Assembly (NCBI GenBank): GCA_910577375.1
Contig: CAJTLT010000001.1
Coordinates: forward strand, 116,952-180,951
DNA from: an uncultured Christensenella sp.
GTDB taxonomy: Bacteria; Bacillota; Clostridia; Christensenellales; Borkfalkiaceae
Direction: 5' to 3'
Length of the DNA stretch: 64,000 nucleotides
This document shows positions 17,408 to 26,175 of the stretch, one piece after another. Within the stretch, counting starts at the first letter, position 1; every line of letters starts with the position of its first letter. The position numbers and the translations under genes were made by a program. Below the pieces are notes generated by a model. It saw only the letters and a list, made by a program, of their open reading frames with translations, did not search any database and had not been told where the DNA came from.

Positions 17408-18463
17408 ATGTCTGAAAGCACAAAAAAAGTAATTATAGGCGGAGTGCCCGTCGGCGGGGGAGAAAGCGTAAAAGTACAGTCTATGTGTACCGCGAAAACC
17501 TCCGATACGGAAGAAACGGTAAATCAGATTAATTCATTGCAAGACGCGGGTTGTGAAATTATCCGCGTCTCCGTTTTGGATAAAGACGACGCTGCCGCGA
17601 TAAAAATTATAAAAAATAAAATAAAAATCCCGCTTGTTGCGGATATTCATTTTTCTGCGGAACTCGCCGTTAAGTCAATAGAAAACGGCGCTGATAAAGT
17701 TCGCATTAACCCCGGGAACATAGGCGGGGAAAGCAATATAGAAAGAGTTGCGGATTGTATAAAGGCTCATAAAATTCCCGTGCGTGTAGGGGCTAATACA
17801 GGCAGCGTAGAAAAAGAATTTTTAGAAAAATACGGCAAAAATGAAATTTCGTTAGTGGAAAGCGCTTTAAGAAGCGCCGCTTGCCTTGAAAAATACGGAG
17901 TAAACGATATCGTAATTTCCGTAAAGGCTTCTGACGTTCCGCTTACCGTCAAAGCGTATCGGTTGCTTTCAAAACGTGCGGATTATCCTTTGCATATAGG
18001 AGTAACGGAAGCTGGCACGGAGCAAATGGCTGTGGTAAAGTCAAGCGCGGCGCTTGGTTCTTTGTTGCTTGACGGTATAGGCGATACGCTTAGGGTTTCG
18101 ATAACGGGCGACCCGATAAAGGAAATATATGCGGCGAAAAGGCTGTTGCGTGCCGTTGGACTGGATAAAAATTTTGTAAACGTGATTTCTTGCCCGACTT
18201 GCGGCAGATGCCTGTGGGATTCTATGAAGCTTGCGGAAGAAGTTACGGCTTACACGGAAACAATAAACAAACCGATTAAAATTGCCGTTATGGGTTGTGT
18301 GGTAAACGGTCCGGGTGAGGCGAAAGACTGTGATTTAGGTATTGCGGGTGCACAGGATTATTGCGTTATTTTCAAGCACGGCGAAATTATAAGAAAAGTA
18401 ACGGCGCAAAACGCCGCGCAAGAGTTTTTCAAGGAGATAAAATCTATATTAAATGATTGCTGA
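17408..18463 (+). CDS. ispG: 4-hydroxy-3-methylbut-2-enyl diphosphate synthase IspG
   Basis: 351 residues. N-terminal TIM barrel (VQSMCTAKTSDTEETVNQI, RINPGNIGG) and a C-terminal 4Fe-4S domain with SCPTCGRC and MGCVVNGPGEAKDCDLGIAG. It performs the penultimate step of the MEP isoprenoid pathway. In many Clostridia the order is dxr-rseP-ispG-polC; here dxr and rseP are missing upstream but the polC-like gene follows with an overlapping start. Confidence 0.93.
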   Translation: MSESTKKVIIGGVPVGGGESVKVQSMCTAKTSDTEETVNQINSLQDAGCEIIRVSVLDKDDAAAIKIIKNKIKIPLVADIHFSAELAVKSIENGADKVRINPGNIGGESNIERVADCIKAHKIPVRVGANTGSVEKEFLEKYGKNEISLVESALRSAACLEKYGVNDIVISVKASDVPLTVKAYRLLSKRADYPLHIGVTEAGTEQMAVVKSSAALGSLLLDGIGDTLRVSITGDPIKEIYAAKRLLRAVGLDKNFVNVISCPTCGRCLWDSMKLAEEVTAYTETINKPIKIAVMGCVVNGPGEAKDCDLGIAGAQDYCVIFKHGEIIRKVTAQNAAQEFFKEIKSILNDC

Positions 18464-19988
18464 AATACTTTCCGAAATCCGTTCGGTAAGCGGTAATATG
18501 AAAAACACGATAATCAAACCGATAGAGGTAGACGGTTTAAAACGTACGGTTTATATAAAACTTATAACTGATACGGCTTTTACTCCTTCGGATAAAGCAA
18601 AGGTTGCCGCTGTATTGAAAAAATACGTTCCAGCATATTTTTCGGTTGATTTAGAAATATCCAAATTAACGCCCGATTGCGAAATGGTTAAACGTAAAAT
18701 CACAGAGGCGGTTTGTTCTATTTCCAAAGCCGTTTTTGCAACTATTTCTCAGGAAGATATAAAAGTCGAAAAAACCGAGAACGGCTTTAAATACGGAATA
18801 TGTGCGGTGCAATCGCTTTTGCCGGCAAATTTCTGCAACAATATAAACGCCTATCTTTCAAGTAATTTCTGCGGCGGTTTTGAGGGCGAAATTTTAAGCA
18901 CCGATAAAAATCTCGAAGATTTGGAAGTTGAAGAATCTTATGACGAACCCGAATTCGAAATCCCCGTACGTACTTTTGAAATAGACGGATTTGAATTTCT
19001 TGAAGGCGAAAAAATCCAAAAACGCGCCGTTTATCTTTCCGACCTGAATTTGGCAAAAGACGAAGTCGTCGTCTGCGGAATTATAGAAGATATACGGGAA
19101 AGAGCTTATACCAACAAAAACGGAACGGAAAAATCTTATTTTACTTTCGTTTTAAATGACAATACCGCAACGGCTTACATAACTTACTTTGCAAGATTAA
19201 AAACGCTTGAAAAAATAAAAACTTTGAAAATTGGCGACGGAATTGTATGTACGGGCATGAACGAAGAGTTCCGCGGCAATTTACGCTATACCGCAAAAAC
19301 AATTGATATCGGCAAGATGCCGCAAGGCTTTGTTCCCGAACGCAGAAAGTCTAAACCCGTGCCGAGATATTATAAAAATATCCGCCCGCAGCCGTTCGTT
19401 GATTTGGAACAAACGGATTTGTTTAATCAGAAAACAATTCCAGCTTGCCTTTTGGGTAAAAGCTTTGTGGTGTTCGATTTGGAAACCACGGGATTGAACT
19501 CTTCGCCGGTTTCTGGGAATATGGACAGAATTATAGAGATAGGCGCGTTCAAAGTTGAAAACGGAGAAATCACCGAAAGTTTTTCCACGTTCATTAATCC
19601 CGAAAAAAAACTTTCCGAAGAAATCATAGCTTTGACGGGTATAACCGAAGATATGGTTAAAGACGCCCCTACGTTTGAACAGGCTATGCCCGATTTTTAT
19701 AAGTTCTGCACTGGCTGTACCCTTGTAGGGCACAACGTTGTAGGCTTTGACTTTAAATTTGTGGATTATTACTGTTCGACTTTGGGATACATATTGGAAA
19801 GAAAGCTTATCGATACGATTCCGCTTTCGCAGGAGCTGTTGTTCCTTTCGAACTATAAACTGAATACTGTTGCGGATAAATTTAACATAACCTTCAACCA
19901 TCACAGAGCAATTGACGATGCTTTGGCAACGGCGAAAATATTTATAGAGCTTATAAGGCTTAAAAAATCCTTGCCCGATTACCGATAA
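18453..19988 (+). CDS. PolC-like protein with OB fold and DEDDh 3'-5' exonuclease but no polymerase or PHP domain
   Basis: 511 residues, start overlapping the ispG stop. Residues ~1-180 resemble the N-terminal domain of PolC; ~200-290 are an OB fold (VVVCGIIEDIRERAYTNKNG ... GDGIVCTGMNEE). From ~335 there is an intact DEDDh exonuclease: FDLETTG (DxE), GHNVVGFDFKF (second Asp) and HHRAIDDALAT (His and Asp). The protein stops at LPDYR. The PHP segment that normally separates the OB fold from the exonuclease, and the whole palm/fingers region, are absent, yet the gene occupies the standard polC locus between ispG and rimP. It could act as a stand-alone proofreading subunit or a repair exonuclease. 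No frameshifted polymerase remnant follows; the next 115 bases hold the rimP promoter and leader. Confidence 0.85.
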   Translation: MIAEILSEIRSVSGNMKNTIIKPIEVDGLKRTVYIKLITDTAFTPSDKAKVAAVLKKYVPAYFSVDLEISKLTPDCEMVKRKITEAVCSISKAVFATISQEDIKVEKTENGFKYGICAVQSLLPANFCNNINAYLSSNFCGGFEGEILSTDKNLEDLEVEESYDEPEFEIPVRTFEIDGFEFLEGEKIQKRAVYLSDLNLAKDEVVVCGIIEDIRERAYTNKNGTEKSYFTFVLNDNTATAYITYFARLKTLEKIKTLKIGDGIVCTGMNEEFRGNLRYTAKTIDIGKMPQGFVPERRKSKPVPRYYKNIRPQPFVDLEQTDLFNQKTIPACLLGKSFVVFDLETTGLNSSPVSGNMDRIIEIGAFKVENGEITESFSTFINPEKKLSEEIIALTGITEDMVKDAPTFEQAMPDFYKFCTGCTLVGHNVVGFDFKFVDYYCSTLGYILERKLIDTIPLSQELLFLSNYKLNTVADKFNITFNHHRAIDDALATAKIFIELIRLKKSLPDYR

Positions 19989-20001
19989 TTGCAGAAAACG
20001 C

Positions 20002-20030
20002 TTGCATTTTTAAAGCGGATATGTTAAAAT
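20002..20030 (+). promoter_or_regulatory. promoter of the rimP-nusA-infB operon
   Basis: TTGCAT (20002-20007), 17-base spacer ending in TG+1, TAAAAT (20025-20030). Expected start of transcription near 20037. Confidence 0.75.
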
Positions 20031-20032
20031 TA

Positions 20033-20084
20033 ACTCAACCTTAATCAAAATTAAGATTGAGTGCCTTGAATAAGGGCACTCAAT
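20033..20084 (+). promoter_or_regulatory. rimP leader with overlapping inverted repeats
   Basis: Stem TTGAGTGCC / GGCACTCAA (20057-20065 with 20075-20083, 9-base loop) lies upstream of rimP. The segment 20057-20062 can alternatively pair with ACTCAA (20033-20038), inside which CTTAAT/ATTAAG also pair. No T-run follows. This may be an RNA switch controlling the operon or an operator at the transcription start. Confidence 0.55.
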
Positions 20085-20103
20085 ACTTATTATTAGAGGC
20101 ATT

Positions 20104-20562
20104 ATGCAGATTAAACCGATTTCTGAAATCCGTGTTTTTATGGAAAATTACGCCGCGCCTATGGGTATAGAAGTGGTAGACGTGGAATGGAACGATAAGT
20201 CCGCCGCTCTCACCGTGTATATTGAAACGGCAAACGGAGTGGATTTGGATACGTGCGAAAAGTTTCACAATGCAATTTTAGAGCCGATAGACGAGCTTAA
20301 CCCTACTTTCGATGCTCAGTATACGTTGAATGTTTCAAGCCCTGGGCTTGACCGTCCGTTTAAAACAGAGCGTGATTTTGAAAGAAATCTTGAAAAAGAA
20401 GTGGAAATCAAACTGTATGCGCCTTTAAAAGGTCAAAAATTTATAGACGGTATTCTAACGGAGTTTGACGAAAACTCCGTAACCGTTAAAACGGCGAAAG
20501 AAGAAATAAAAATAAGCCGTAATAAAATCGCAAAAATAAACAAAGCAATCAAATTCGACTGA
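20104..20562 (+). CDS. rimP: ribosome maturation factor RimP
   Basis: 152 residues. The N-terminal domain has GIEVVDVEWN, the central part DLDTCEKFHNAI, and the conserved NVSSPGLDRPFKTERDFERN. It assists assembly of the 30S subunit. First gene of the classical rimP-nusA-ylxR-ylxQ-infB-rbfA operon. Shine-Dalgarno AGAGG. Normal length. Confidence 0.93.
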   Translation: MQIKPISEIRVFMENYAAPMGIEVVDVEWNDKSAALTVYIETANGVDLDTCEKFHNAILEPIDELNPTFDAQYTLNVSSPGLDRPFKTERDFERNLEKEVEIKLYAPLKGQKFIDGILTEFDENSVTVKTAKEEIKISRNKIAKINKAIKFD

Positions 20563-20598
20563 GGTCGATAAACCTAATTATAAGTCGGGAGATTAAAA

Positions 20599-21702
20599 AT
20601 GACTAATAAAAATTTCTTTGCAGCACTTCAGGATTTGGAAAAGGAAAAGGGCATACCCCAACAGATTTTTATAGAAGCCCTTGAAAGCGCGTTGATTTCT
20701 GCTTGTAAAAAGCAGTACGCGGGTTCGGTAGGAACGGTAGAAGTTAAACTCAACCCCGAAAAAGAATCAATAGATTTCTACGCCGTTAAAACGGTTGTCG
20801 AAGAAGTTGTCGACGAGGAAAACGAAATTTCTCTTGAAGCTGCCCGCGAAGTTAAAAAAAGCTATAAGCTTGGCGACAGATATACCGAAAAAATCGCTCC
20901 CAAGGATTTTTCGCGTATCGCCGCGCAAACTGCAAAACAGGTTATTTTGCAAAAACTGCACGAAACCGAACGCGACAGAGCTATGAACGAGTTTTCCGAT
21001 AAAGAGGGAGAACTCATTGTCGGCGTCGTAAGAAAGATAGACGCCAAAAACGTTTATATCGAAATCGGAAAAGGTCAGGTGGAAGGGCTTATGATGCCTT
21101 CCGATCAAGTACCCGGTGAAAAATACAACATCAACGATAAAATCAAGGTTTTTGTCAAGCGCGTAAAAAGCGGATACCGCAATGCTCAGGTTCTTGTATC
21201 CCGCTCGGCGCCCGGTCTTGTAAGAAGACTGTTTGAAGAAGAAGTGCCCGAAATCAAACAAGGTTCCGTAATTATAAAAGAAATCAGCCGTGAAGCGGGC
21301 GCAAGAACGAAAATCGCTATTTATTCGGAAGATTCCCGTATAGACGCGGTCGGCGCGTGCGTAGGAAACAAGGGAACAAGAGTAAACGCTATCGTTGAAG
21401 AACTCAAAGGCGAAAAGATAGATATAGTTCCTTGGAGCGAAAATCCTCTTGAATTTATTGCAAAAGCCTTGTCGCCCGCAAAAGTTATTTCGGTTACCCA
21501 GCTCGACGGCGAAAAAACCGCTATGGCTGTCGTTCCCAACGATAAACTTTCGCTTGCAATTGGCAAAGACGGACAAAACGTAAGGCTTGCGGTAAGACTT
21601 ACGGGCTGGAAGATTGACGTAAAAAGTCAGACAGACGCGACAAAATTAGGCGTTGCAGTTGAAGAGGAACCCGAAGAAACCGCGGAAGTATCGGAAGATT
21701 AA
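20599..21702 (+). CDS. nusA: transcription factor NusA
   Basis: 367 residues, Shine-Dalgarno GGGAG. N-terminal RNA-polymerase-binding domain, S1 domain at ~135-200 (GVVRKIDAKNVYIEIGKGQVEGLM), then two KH domains (DAVGACVGNKGTRVNAIVEEL; LAIGKDGQNVRLAVRLTGWKIDV) and a short acidic tail. It modulates pausing, termination and antitermination. No AR repeats, as usual for Firmicutes. Confidence 0.95.
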   Translation: MTNKNFFAALQDLEKEKGIPQQIFIEALESALISACKKQYAGSVGTVEVKLNPEKESIDFYAVKTVVEEVVDEENEISLEAAREVKKSYKLGDRYTEKIAPKDFSRIAAQTAKQVILQKLHETERDRAMNEFSDKEGELIVGVVRKIDAKNVYIEIGKGQVEGLMMPSDQVPGEKYNINDKIKVFVKRVKSGYRNAQVLVSRSAPGLVRRLFEEEVPEIKQGSVIIKEISREAGARTKIAIYSEDSRIDAVGACVGNKGTRVNAIVEELKGEKIDIVPWSENPLEFIAKALSPAKVISVTQLDGEKTAMAVVPNDKLSLAIGKDGQNVRLAVRLTGWKIDVKSQTDATKLGVAVEEEPEETAEVSED

Positions 21703-21720
21703 TACAGTTTAAAGGAAGTT

Positions 21721-21996
21721 ATGTCAGATAAAAAAATTCCGCTCAGAATGTGCATTGTCTGCAGAGAATTAAAAGAAAAGCGTTCCATGTTCCGCATAGT
21801 AAAAGGCGGCGACGGAAATATTTTTCTGGATTTTTCGTCAAAAGCGGCGGGGCGCGGAGCTTATATCTGCGATAATCCAGATTGCATAAAAAGGCTCAGA
21901 CAAAAAAAACTTTTGAACAAAACTTTTTCGTGCGCGGTGGAAGATGAAATCTATACCGCGATAGAGAGGGAGTATTTTGGCGCAAAGCAAAATTGA
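21721..21996 (+). CDS. rnpM: YlxR-family protein (RnpM)
   Basis: 91 residues. RMCIVCRE and SKAAGRGAYICDN are the family signature. YlxR has been reported as an RNase P modulator (RnpM) and as a nucleoid-linked regulator. Its 3' end overlaps the ylxQ start by 20 bases, consistent with co-translation. Confidence 0.9.
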   Translation: MSDKKIPLRMCIVCRELKEKRSMFRIVKGGDGNIFLDFSSKAAGRGAYICDNPDCIKRLRQKKLLNKTFSCAVEDEIYTAIEREYFGAKQN

Positions 21997-22300
21997 AACT
22001 TATGTGGGTTTTTGTATAAAGTCTGGCAAAATAACGCGCGGTTCGGGGGCTGTTTCAACGCTGAAAAACGGAGTTTACCTGATTATGGTAGACGGCACGG
22101 CGGCAAAAAACACACAAAAACTTGCGTTTAAATTCAAAAACAGATTTTCATGCCCTTTGCTTATATGCAAAGCGGGGTTCGAAAGCGTGGTCAATAAAGA
22201 CGGTTGCAAACTTGCTGCGATACGCGACGCGGGGCTTGCAAAAGCGATACTTTCGGTTAACGACGATAATTACGAATTATATTTCGGAGGCAATATTTAA
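21977..22300 (+). CDS. ylxQ: L7Ae-family K-turn RNA-binding protein YlxQ
   Basis: 107 residues from a TTG start at 21977, preceded by GAGAGGGAG inside the ylxR gene. The L7Ae pattern is visible (KSGKITRGSGAVSTLKNG, LIMVDGTAAKNTQKL). It probably binds K-turn RNA. Position between ylxR and infB is conserved in Firmicutes. Confidence 0.88.
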   Translation: MAQSKIETYVGFCIKSGKITRGSGAVSTLKNGVYLIMVDGTAAKNTQKLAFKFKNRFSCPLLICKAGFESVVNKDGCKLAAIRDAGLAKAILSVNDDNYELYFGGNI

Positions 22301-22303
22301 TTT

Positions 22304-24856
22304 ATGGCAAAAAAGTACGAGAATATTGAAAATATAGGGAAATTAATCAGTGGCGGCATTATTGCCGAACTGTCTAAAAAAGTTTCCGGCGCGGAAAAGT
22401 CTGCTTCCGACATACTTAAAAAACTCAACGATATAGAAGCTGCAATCCGTCAGAAAAAATTCGACGAAGAGCAAGCCGCTTTAAAGGTTGCGGAAGAAGA
22501 GGTCGCCGCGAAACACGCCGAAGAAATCAAGGCGCAGCCCGCGGAAGAAGCTCCCGTAGCGGAGCAGAAACCCGAAAAAATCGAAGAGAAACCCGCAGAG
22601 AAAAAACCGGAGAAAGTGAAATCTGAGGTTGCCGCAGAGCCTAAACCCGCAGCAGAGGAAAAGCCCGCTGAGAAAAAATCAGGACCTTCGGTAGTAGTAA
22701 GGCATATTGATTTGCCTATGAAAAACGGACAGTATAACAGACAGGCAAAACCTGAAAACAAGACTTTTATCAACCGAGATACACGCCCTCAGCGCGGTGC
22801 CAATACGTCTGCGCCTCAACGCGGAACAACGCAGGGTCAGCGTCCTTTGACAGGCGGTCAGCGGTACGTTGCTCCCGCTCCCGTTCCCGCGGCTAATGCC
22901 AAAAGTAAGAATTTCGGACCCGATAAGAAGAAACAAAGTTTTGAAAAAACTTATGTTGAAAAGAGCCGCACTATAAATAAACGCGCGCTTGTAAAACAGC
23001 AAGGCGCGAGCATTTCCGATTTTGACGAAAATAAGAGCGGTTACAGAAAGTTAAGGGTTAAAAAAGATAAACAGAAAAATACGCAGGCTATTAAAATAGA
23101 ACACGCTATCGTAACTACGGAAGATATTCCTATCAAAACTCTTTCGGAAAAAATAGGGATAACCGCGACTGTAATAGTCAACCGTCTTTTCAAAGAGGGA
23201 GTAATGACGAACGTTAACGGTTCGATAGATTATGATACGGCGGCGTTAATTGCCGCGGATTTCGGGGTCGAACTCGAATATAAGCCCGAAAAGACTGCGG
23301 AAGAAGTTCTCTTCGAACAGCAGGCGGATACCGTTGAAGAAATCGAACAGCTTGTTCCCCGCGCTCCTATTGTCACCGTAATGGGACACGTAGACCACGG
23401 CAAAACTTCGCTTCTTGACTATATAAGAAAATCAAAGGTAACGGCTGGAGAAGCAGGCGGAATAACGCAGCATATCGGCGCATATACGGTTAAAGTAGGC
23501 GACAAGGGCATAACCTTTATAGATACGCCCGGGCATGAAGCGTTTACGGCAATGCGCGCGCGCGGAGCTCAGGTAACCGATATCGTTATACTTGTGGTCG
23601 CTGCCGACGACGGCATTATGCCTCAGACTGTAGAGGCAATCAACCATGCAAAAGTTGCCGGCGTAGAAATAATAGTAGCAGTTAACAAAATAGATAAAAC
23701 AGGCGCAAATATAGAAAAGATTAAACAAGACTTGATGCGCTACGAAATATTCCCCGAAGATTACGGCGGCAAAACGGTCGTATGCCCTATCTCCTGTAAA
23801 ACGGGAGAAGGTATTGACAATTTGCTTGAAAATCTTATTCTCGTTGCAGAGATGAAGGAATTGCTTGCCAATCCCGAAAAGGAGGCAAGGGGAATTATTA
23901 TAGAAGCACGTTTGGATAAAGGTAAAGGTCCGGTTGCCACGGTGCTTGTACAAAACGGAACTTTACACACGGGCGACAATATTATTTCCGGTCTTACAAT
24001 GGGTAAGGTTCGCGCAATGATAGACGATAACGGCAAAACCGTTAAAGAGGCGGGGCCTTCTACGGCTGTAAACGTACTCGGCTTTGAAGACGTTCCCAAT
24101 TCGGGCGATGCGGTCAATGCCGTTTCTCAAGCGCTTATGAAGCAGGTTCTTTCTGAAAGAAAGGATAAGATAAGCATTGAAAAAACAAAATCGCTTAAAA
24201 ATCTCGATTTCAACGAAGCTTTCGGCGCATTGCCCGACGAGCAACTCAAATATCTTAACCTTATTATAAAAGGCGATGTTCAAGGGTCTGTTGAAGCGGT
24301 TAAGCAGTCGGTTGTAAAACTTTCAAACGAAGAAGTGCAAGTCAAAGTTATCCATAGTGCGGCGGGCGCGGTTACCGAAAGCGACGTAATGCTTGCGGAA
24401 AGCTCCAAGGCAATAATTTTATGCTTTAACGTCCGCCCCGACGCGAAAGCCAAAGTGCTTGCGGAAAGAAGCAAAGTAGACGTAAGAACTTACAGAATTA
24501 TTTACGAGCTTTTGGACGATATGACAGCGGCGCTCAAAGGTATGCGCGCACCCAAGTATCAGGAAATTATGCTCGGAAAGTGCGAAGTGCGTCAGACTTT
24601 CAAAATTACGGGCGCTGGCAATATTGCTGGCTGTTACGTTCTCGACGGTAAAATCGTGCGCGGCGGAAAGCTCAGAATTTACCGTGAAGATATTTTAATC
24701 GTTGAAGGAAACGTAAGGCAGCTTAAACGTTTTAAAGACGACGTTAAGGAAGTTGCGGCAGGTTTTGAATGCGGTTGCGCAATCGAAGGTTTTAACGATA
24801 TAAAAATAGGCGATATTATAGAATGTTACCTTATAGAAGAGGTACAGGCGGTATAA
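22304..24856 (+). CDS. infB: translation initiation factor IF-2
   Basis: 850 residues. The first ~280 residues are low-complexity Ala/Glu/Lys/Pro-rich sequence followed by a Gln/Arg/Asn-rich stretch, a normal but variable part of IF-2. An IF2-N domain follows (~290-345), then the GTPase with VTVMGHVDHGKT, DTPGHEAF and NKID, and the domains II-IV that bind fMet-tRNA. Shine-Dalgarno GGAGG lies ~14 bases before the ATG, rather far. Ends 1 base before rbfA. Confidence 0.95.
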   Translation: MAKKYENIENIGKLISGGIIAELSKKVSGAEKSASDILKKLNDIEAAIRQKKFDEEQAALKVAEEEVAAKHAEEIKAQPAEEAPVAEQKPEKIEEKPAEKKPEKVKSEVAAEPKPAAEEKPAEKKSGPSVVVRHIDLPMKNGQYNRQAKPENKTFINRDTRPQRGANTSAPQRGTTQGQRPLTGGQRYVAPAPVPAANAKSKNFGPDKKKQSFEKTYVEKSRTINKRALVKQQGASISDFDENKSGYRKLRVKKDKQKNTQAIKIEHAIVTTEDIPIKTLSEKIGITATVIVNRLFKEGVMTNVNGSIDYDTAALIAADFGVELEYKPEKTAEEVLFEQQADTVEEIEQLVPRAPIVTVMGHVDHGKTSLLDYIRKSKVTAGEAGGITQHIGAYTVKVGDKGITFIDTPGHEAFTAMRARGAQVTDIVILVVAADDGIMPQTVEAINHAKVAGVEIIVAVNKIDKTGANIEKIKQDLMRYEIFPEDYGGKTVVCPISCKTGEGIDNLLENLILVAEMKELLANPEKEARGIIIEARLDKGKGPVATVLVQNGTLHTGDNIISGLTMGKVRAMIDDNGKTVKEAGPSTAVNVLGFEDVPNSGDAVNAVSQALMKQVLSERKDKISIEKTKSLKNLDFNEAFGALPDEQLKYLNLIIKGDVQGSVEAVKQSVVKLSNEEVQVKVIHSAAGAVTESDVMLAESSKAIILCFNVRPDAKAKVLAERSKVDVRTYRIIYELLDDMTAALKGMRAPKYQEIMLGKCEVRQTFKITGAGNIAGCYVLDGKIVRGGKLRIYREDILIVEGNVRQLKRFKDDVKEVAAGFECGCAIEGFNDIKIGDIIECYLIEEVQAV

Positions 24857-24857
24857 A

Positions 24858-25223
24858 ATGAAAGGTATCAGAGGAGAACGCCTCGCGGGCGAATTCCAAA
24901 AAGAGATATACAGCGTTATTTCGGGAAAATTAAGATTTGAGTTTCCTGAACTTTCGCAAGTAATCAGCGTGACGGAGGTTGATGTTGCGCCCGATTTGAA
25001 AAGCGCGAAAGTTTATATCAGCGTATTCGATACCGATAAAGAAAGACAACAGACAAGCTTTGAGATTATTAAAGAAAACGCGGGGCTTATACGCCGTGAG
25101 ATTGCGCAGGTAATGCGCCTAAGAACGGTGCCCGAATTGCGTATCAAAAAAGACCAAAGTATGGAATACGGCGAAAAAATCGATAAAATTTTAAATTCGC
25201 TTGAAAGCAAAGATGAAAAATAA
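24858..25223 (+). CDS. rbfA: ribosome-binding factor RbfA
   Basis: 121 residues. KH-like fold with RGERLAGEFQKEIYSVIS at the N-terminus, VDVAPDLKSAKVYISVF and the C-terminal LRTVPELRIKKDQSMEYG. Needed for late 30S maturation. Overlaps nrnA by 11 bases. Confidence 0.92.
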   Translation: MKGIRGERLAGEFQKEIYSVISGKLRFEFPELSQVISVTEVDVAPDLKSAKVYISVFDTDKERQQTSFEIIKENAGLIRREIAQVMRLRTVPELRIKKDQSMEYGEKIDKILNSLESKDEK

Positions 25224-26175
25224 CTCCTTGCAAGAAGTAATAACAAAACTTGAAAAGTCGGAAAAAGTCGCTGTTTTTTGTCATGTGCGCCCCGACGGCG
25301 ACGCTCTCGGCAGCGGACTTGCGCTTTGCCTTGCGTTGAAAAACAGAGGTAAAAAAGCTTATTTTTGTTTGGAAGAACCTATGCCCGAAAAGTTCGGATT
25401 TTTCCATCAGATGAAAGAGGCAATAATAGGTTTACCCGACACTGAGTTAGACACTATGATAAGTGTGGATTGCGCTGATTTGAATCGTTTGGGGTTGTTT
25501 GCAAAAGATTTTTCCAGACATAAAGGCGCTACGGTAAATATCGACCACCATATCACAAACGAGGCATATGCCCAAGTCAATTATATAAAACAGTGCACAG
25601 CAAGCTGTGAAATAGTTACCGAGATTTTAAGAGAAGCGGGCTGGGATATTACGGAAGATATTGCTAATCTTCTTATGCTAGGATTAATCACTGACAGCGG
25701 GAATTTTTCCCATTCCGACGTTTCTCCGAAAACCTATGAAACTGCGGCATATCTCAGGAGTAAAGGCGCGGATATGCATTTTATAAATTATAATATGTTC
25801 GGGCGTCAGCCTAAGCAGCGCGCAGTTCTTTACGGTATGGTTATGAACAAAATGCGGTTTGCTCTAGAAGATAAGCTTGCAATGATAATCATAACTCTTG
25901 AAGATTTGGAAAAATCGGGCGCCGATAAAAGCCTTACTGAAGGTTTTGTGGATTTTCCTCTTACAATCGACGGCGTGGAAGTTGCCGCGTCTTTAATGGA
26001 ATTTAAAAAAGGGCAGTATAAAACTTCTTTGAGAAGCAAAGGAAAGGTAAACGTAAGCCGGCTTGCGGCAACCTTTGGCGGCGGCGGGCATGTTCTCGCC
26101 AGCGGTTGTATGCTTTTCGGTTCTTTGGAAGAAGTAATAGATAAGCTTACTTACGCGGTTTACCAATGCTTATGA
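25213..26175 (+). CDS. nrnA: DHH-family oligoribonuclease / pAp phosphatase NrnA
   Basis: 320 residues from ATG 25213 inside the rbfA end. DHH phosphoesterase motifs: HVRPDGDALGSG, SVDCADLNRLG, NIDHHITN; DHHA1 domain at the C-terminus with GGGGHVLASG. It degrades nanoRNAs and 3',5'-pAp to mononucleotides. The location between rbfA and truB is usual in Firmicutes. Confidence 0.9.
   Translation: MKNNSLQEVITKLEKSEKVAVFCHVRPDGDALGSGLALCLALKNRGKKAYFCLEEPMPEKFGFFHQMKEAIIGLPDTELDTMISVDCADLNRLGLFAKDFSRHKGATVNIDHHITNEAYAQVNYIKQCTASCEIVTEILREAGWDITEDIANLLMLGLITDSGNFSHSDVSPKTYETAAYLRSKGADMHFINYNMFGRQPKQRAVLYGMVMNKMRFALEDKLAMIIITLEDLEKSGADKSLTEGFVDFPLTIDGVEVAASLMEFKKGQYKTSLRSKGKVNVSRLAATFGGGGHVLASGCMLFGSLEEVIDKLTYAVYQCL

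Noticed and set aside
19989..20103. Frameshifted remnant of the PolC polymerase domain after the exonuclease gene
   Set aside because: Only 115 bases separate it from rimP, and these hold a promoter and a structured leader; no polymerase motifs in any frame.
20767..21576. 269-residue frame antisense to nusA
   Set aside because: Lies opposite conserved KH and S1 domains; composition is that of a shadow frame.
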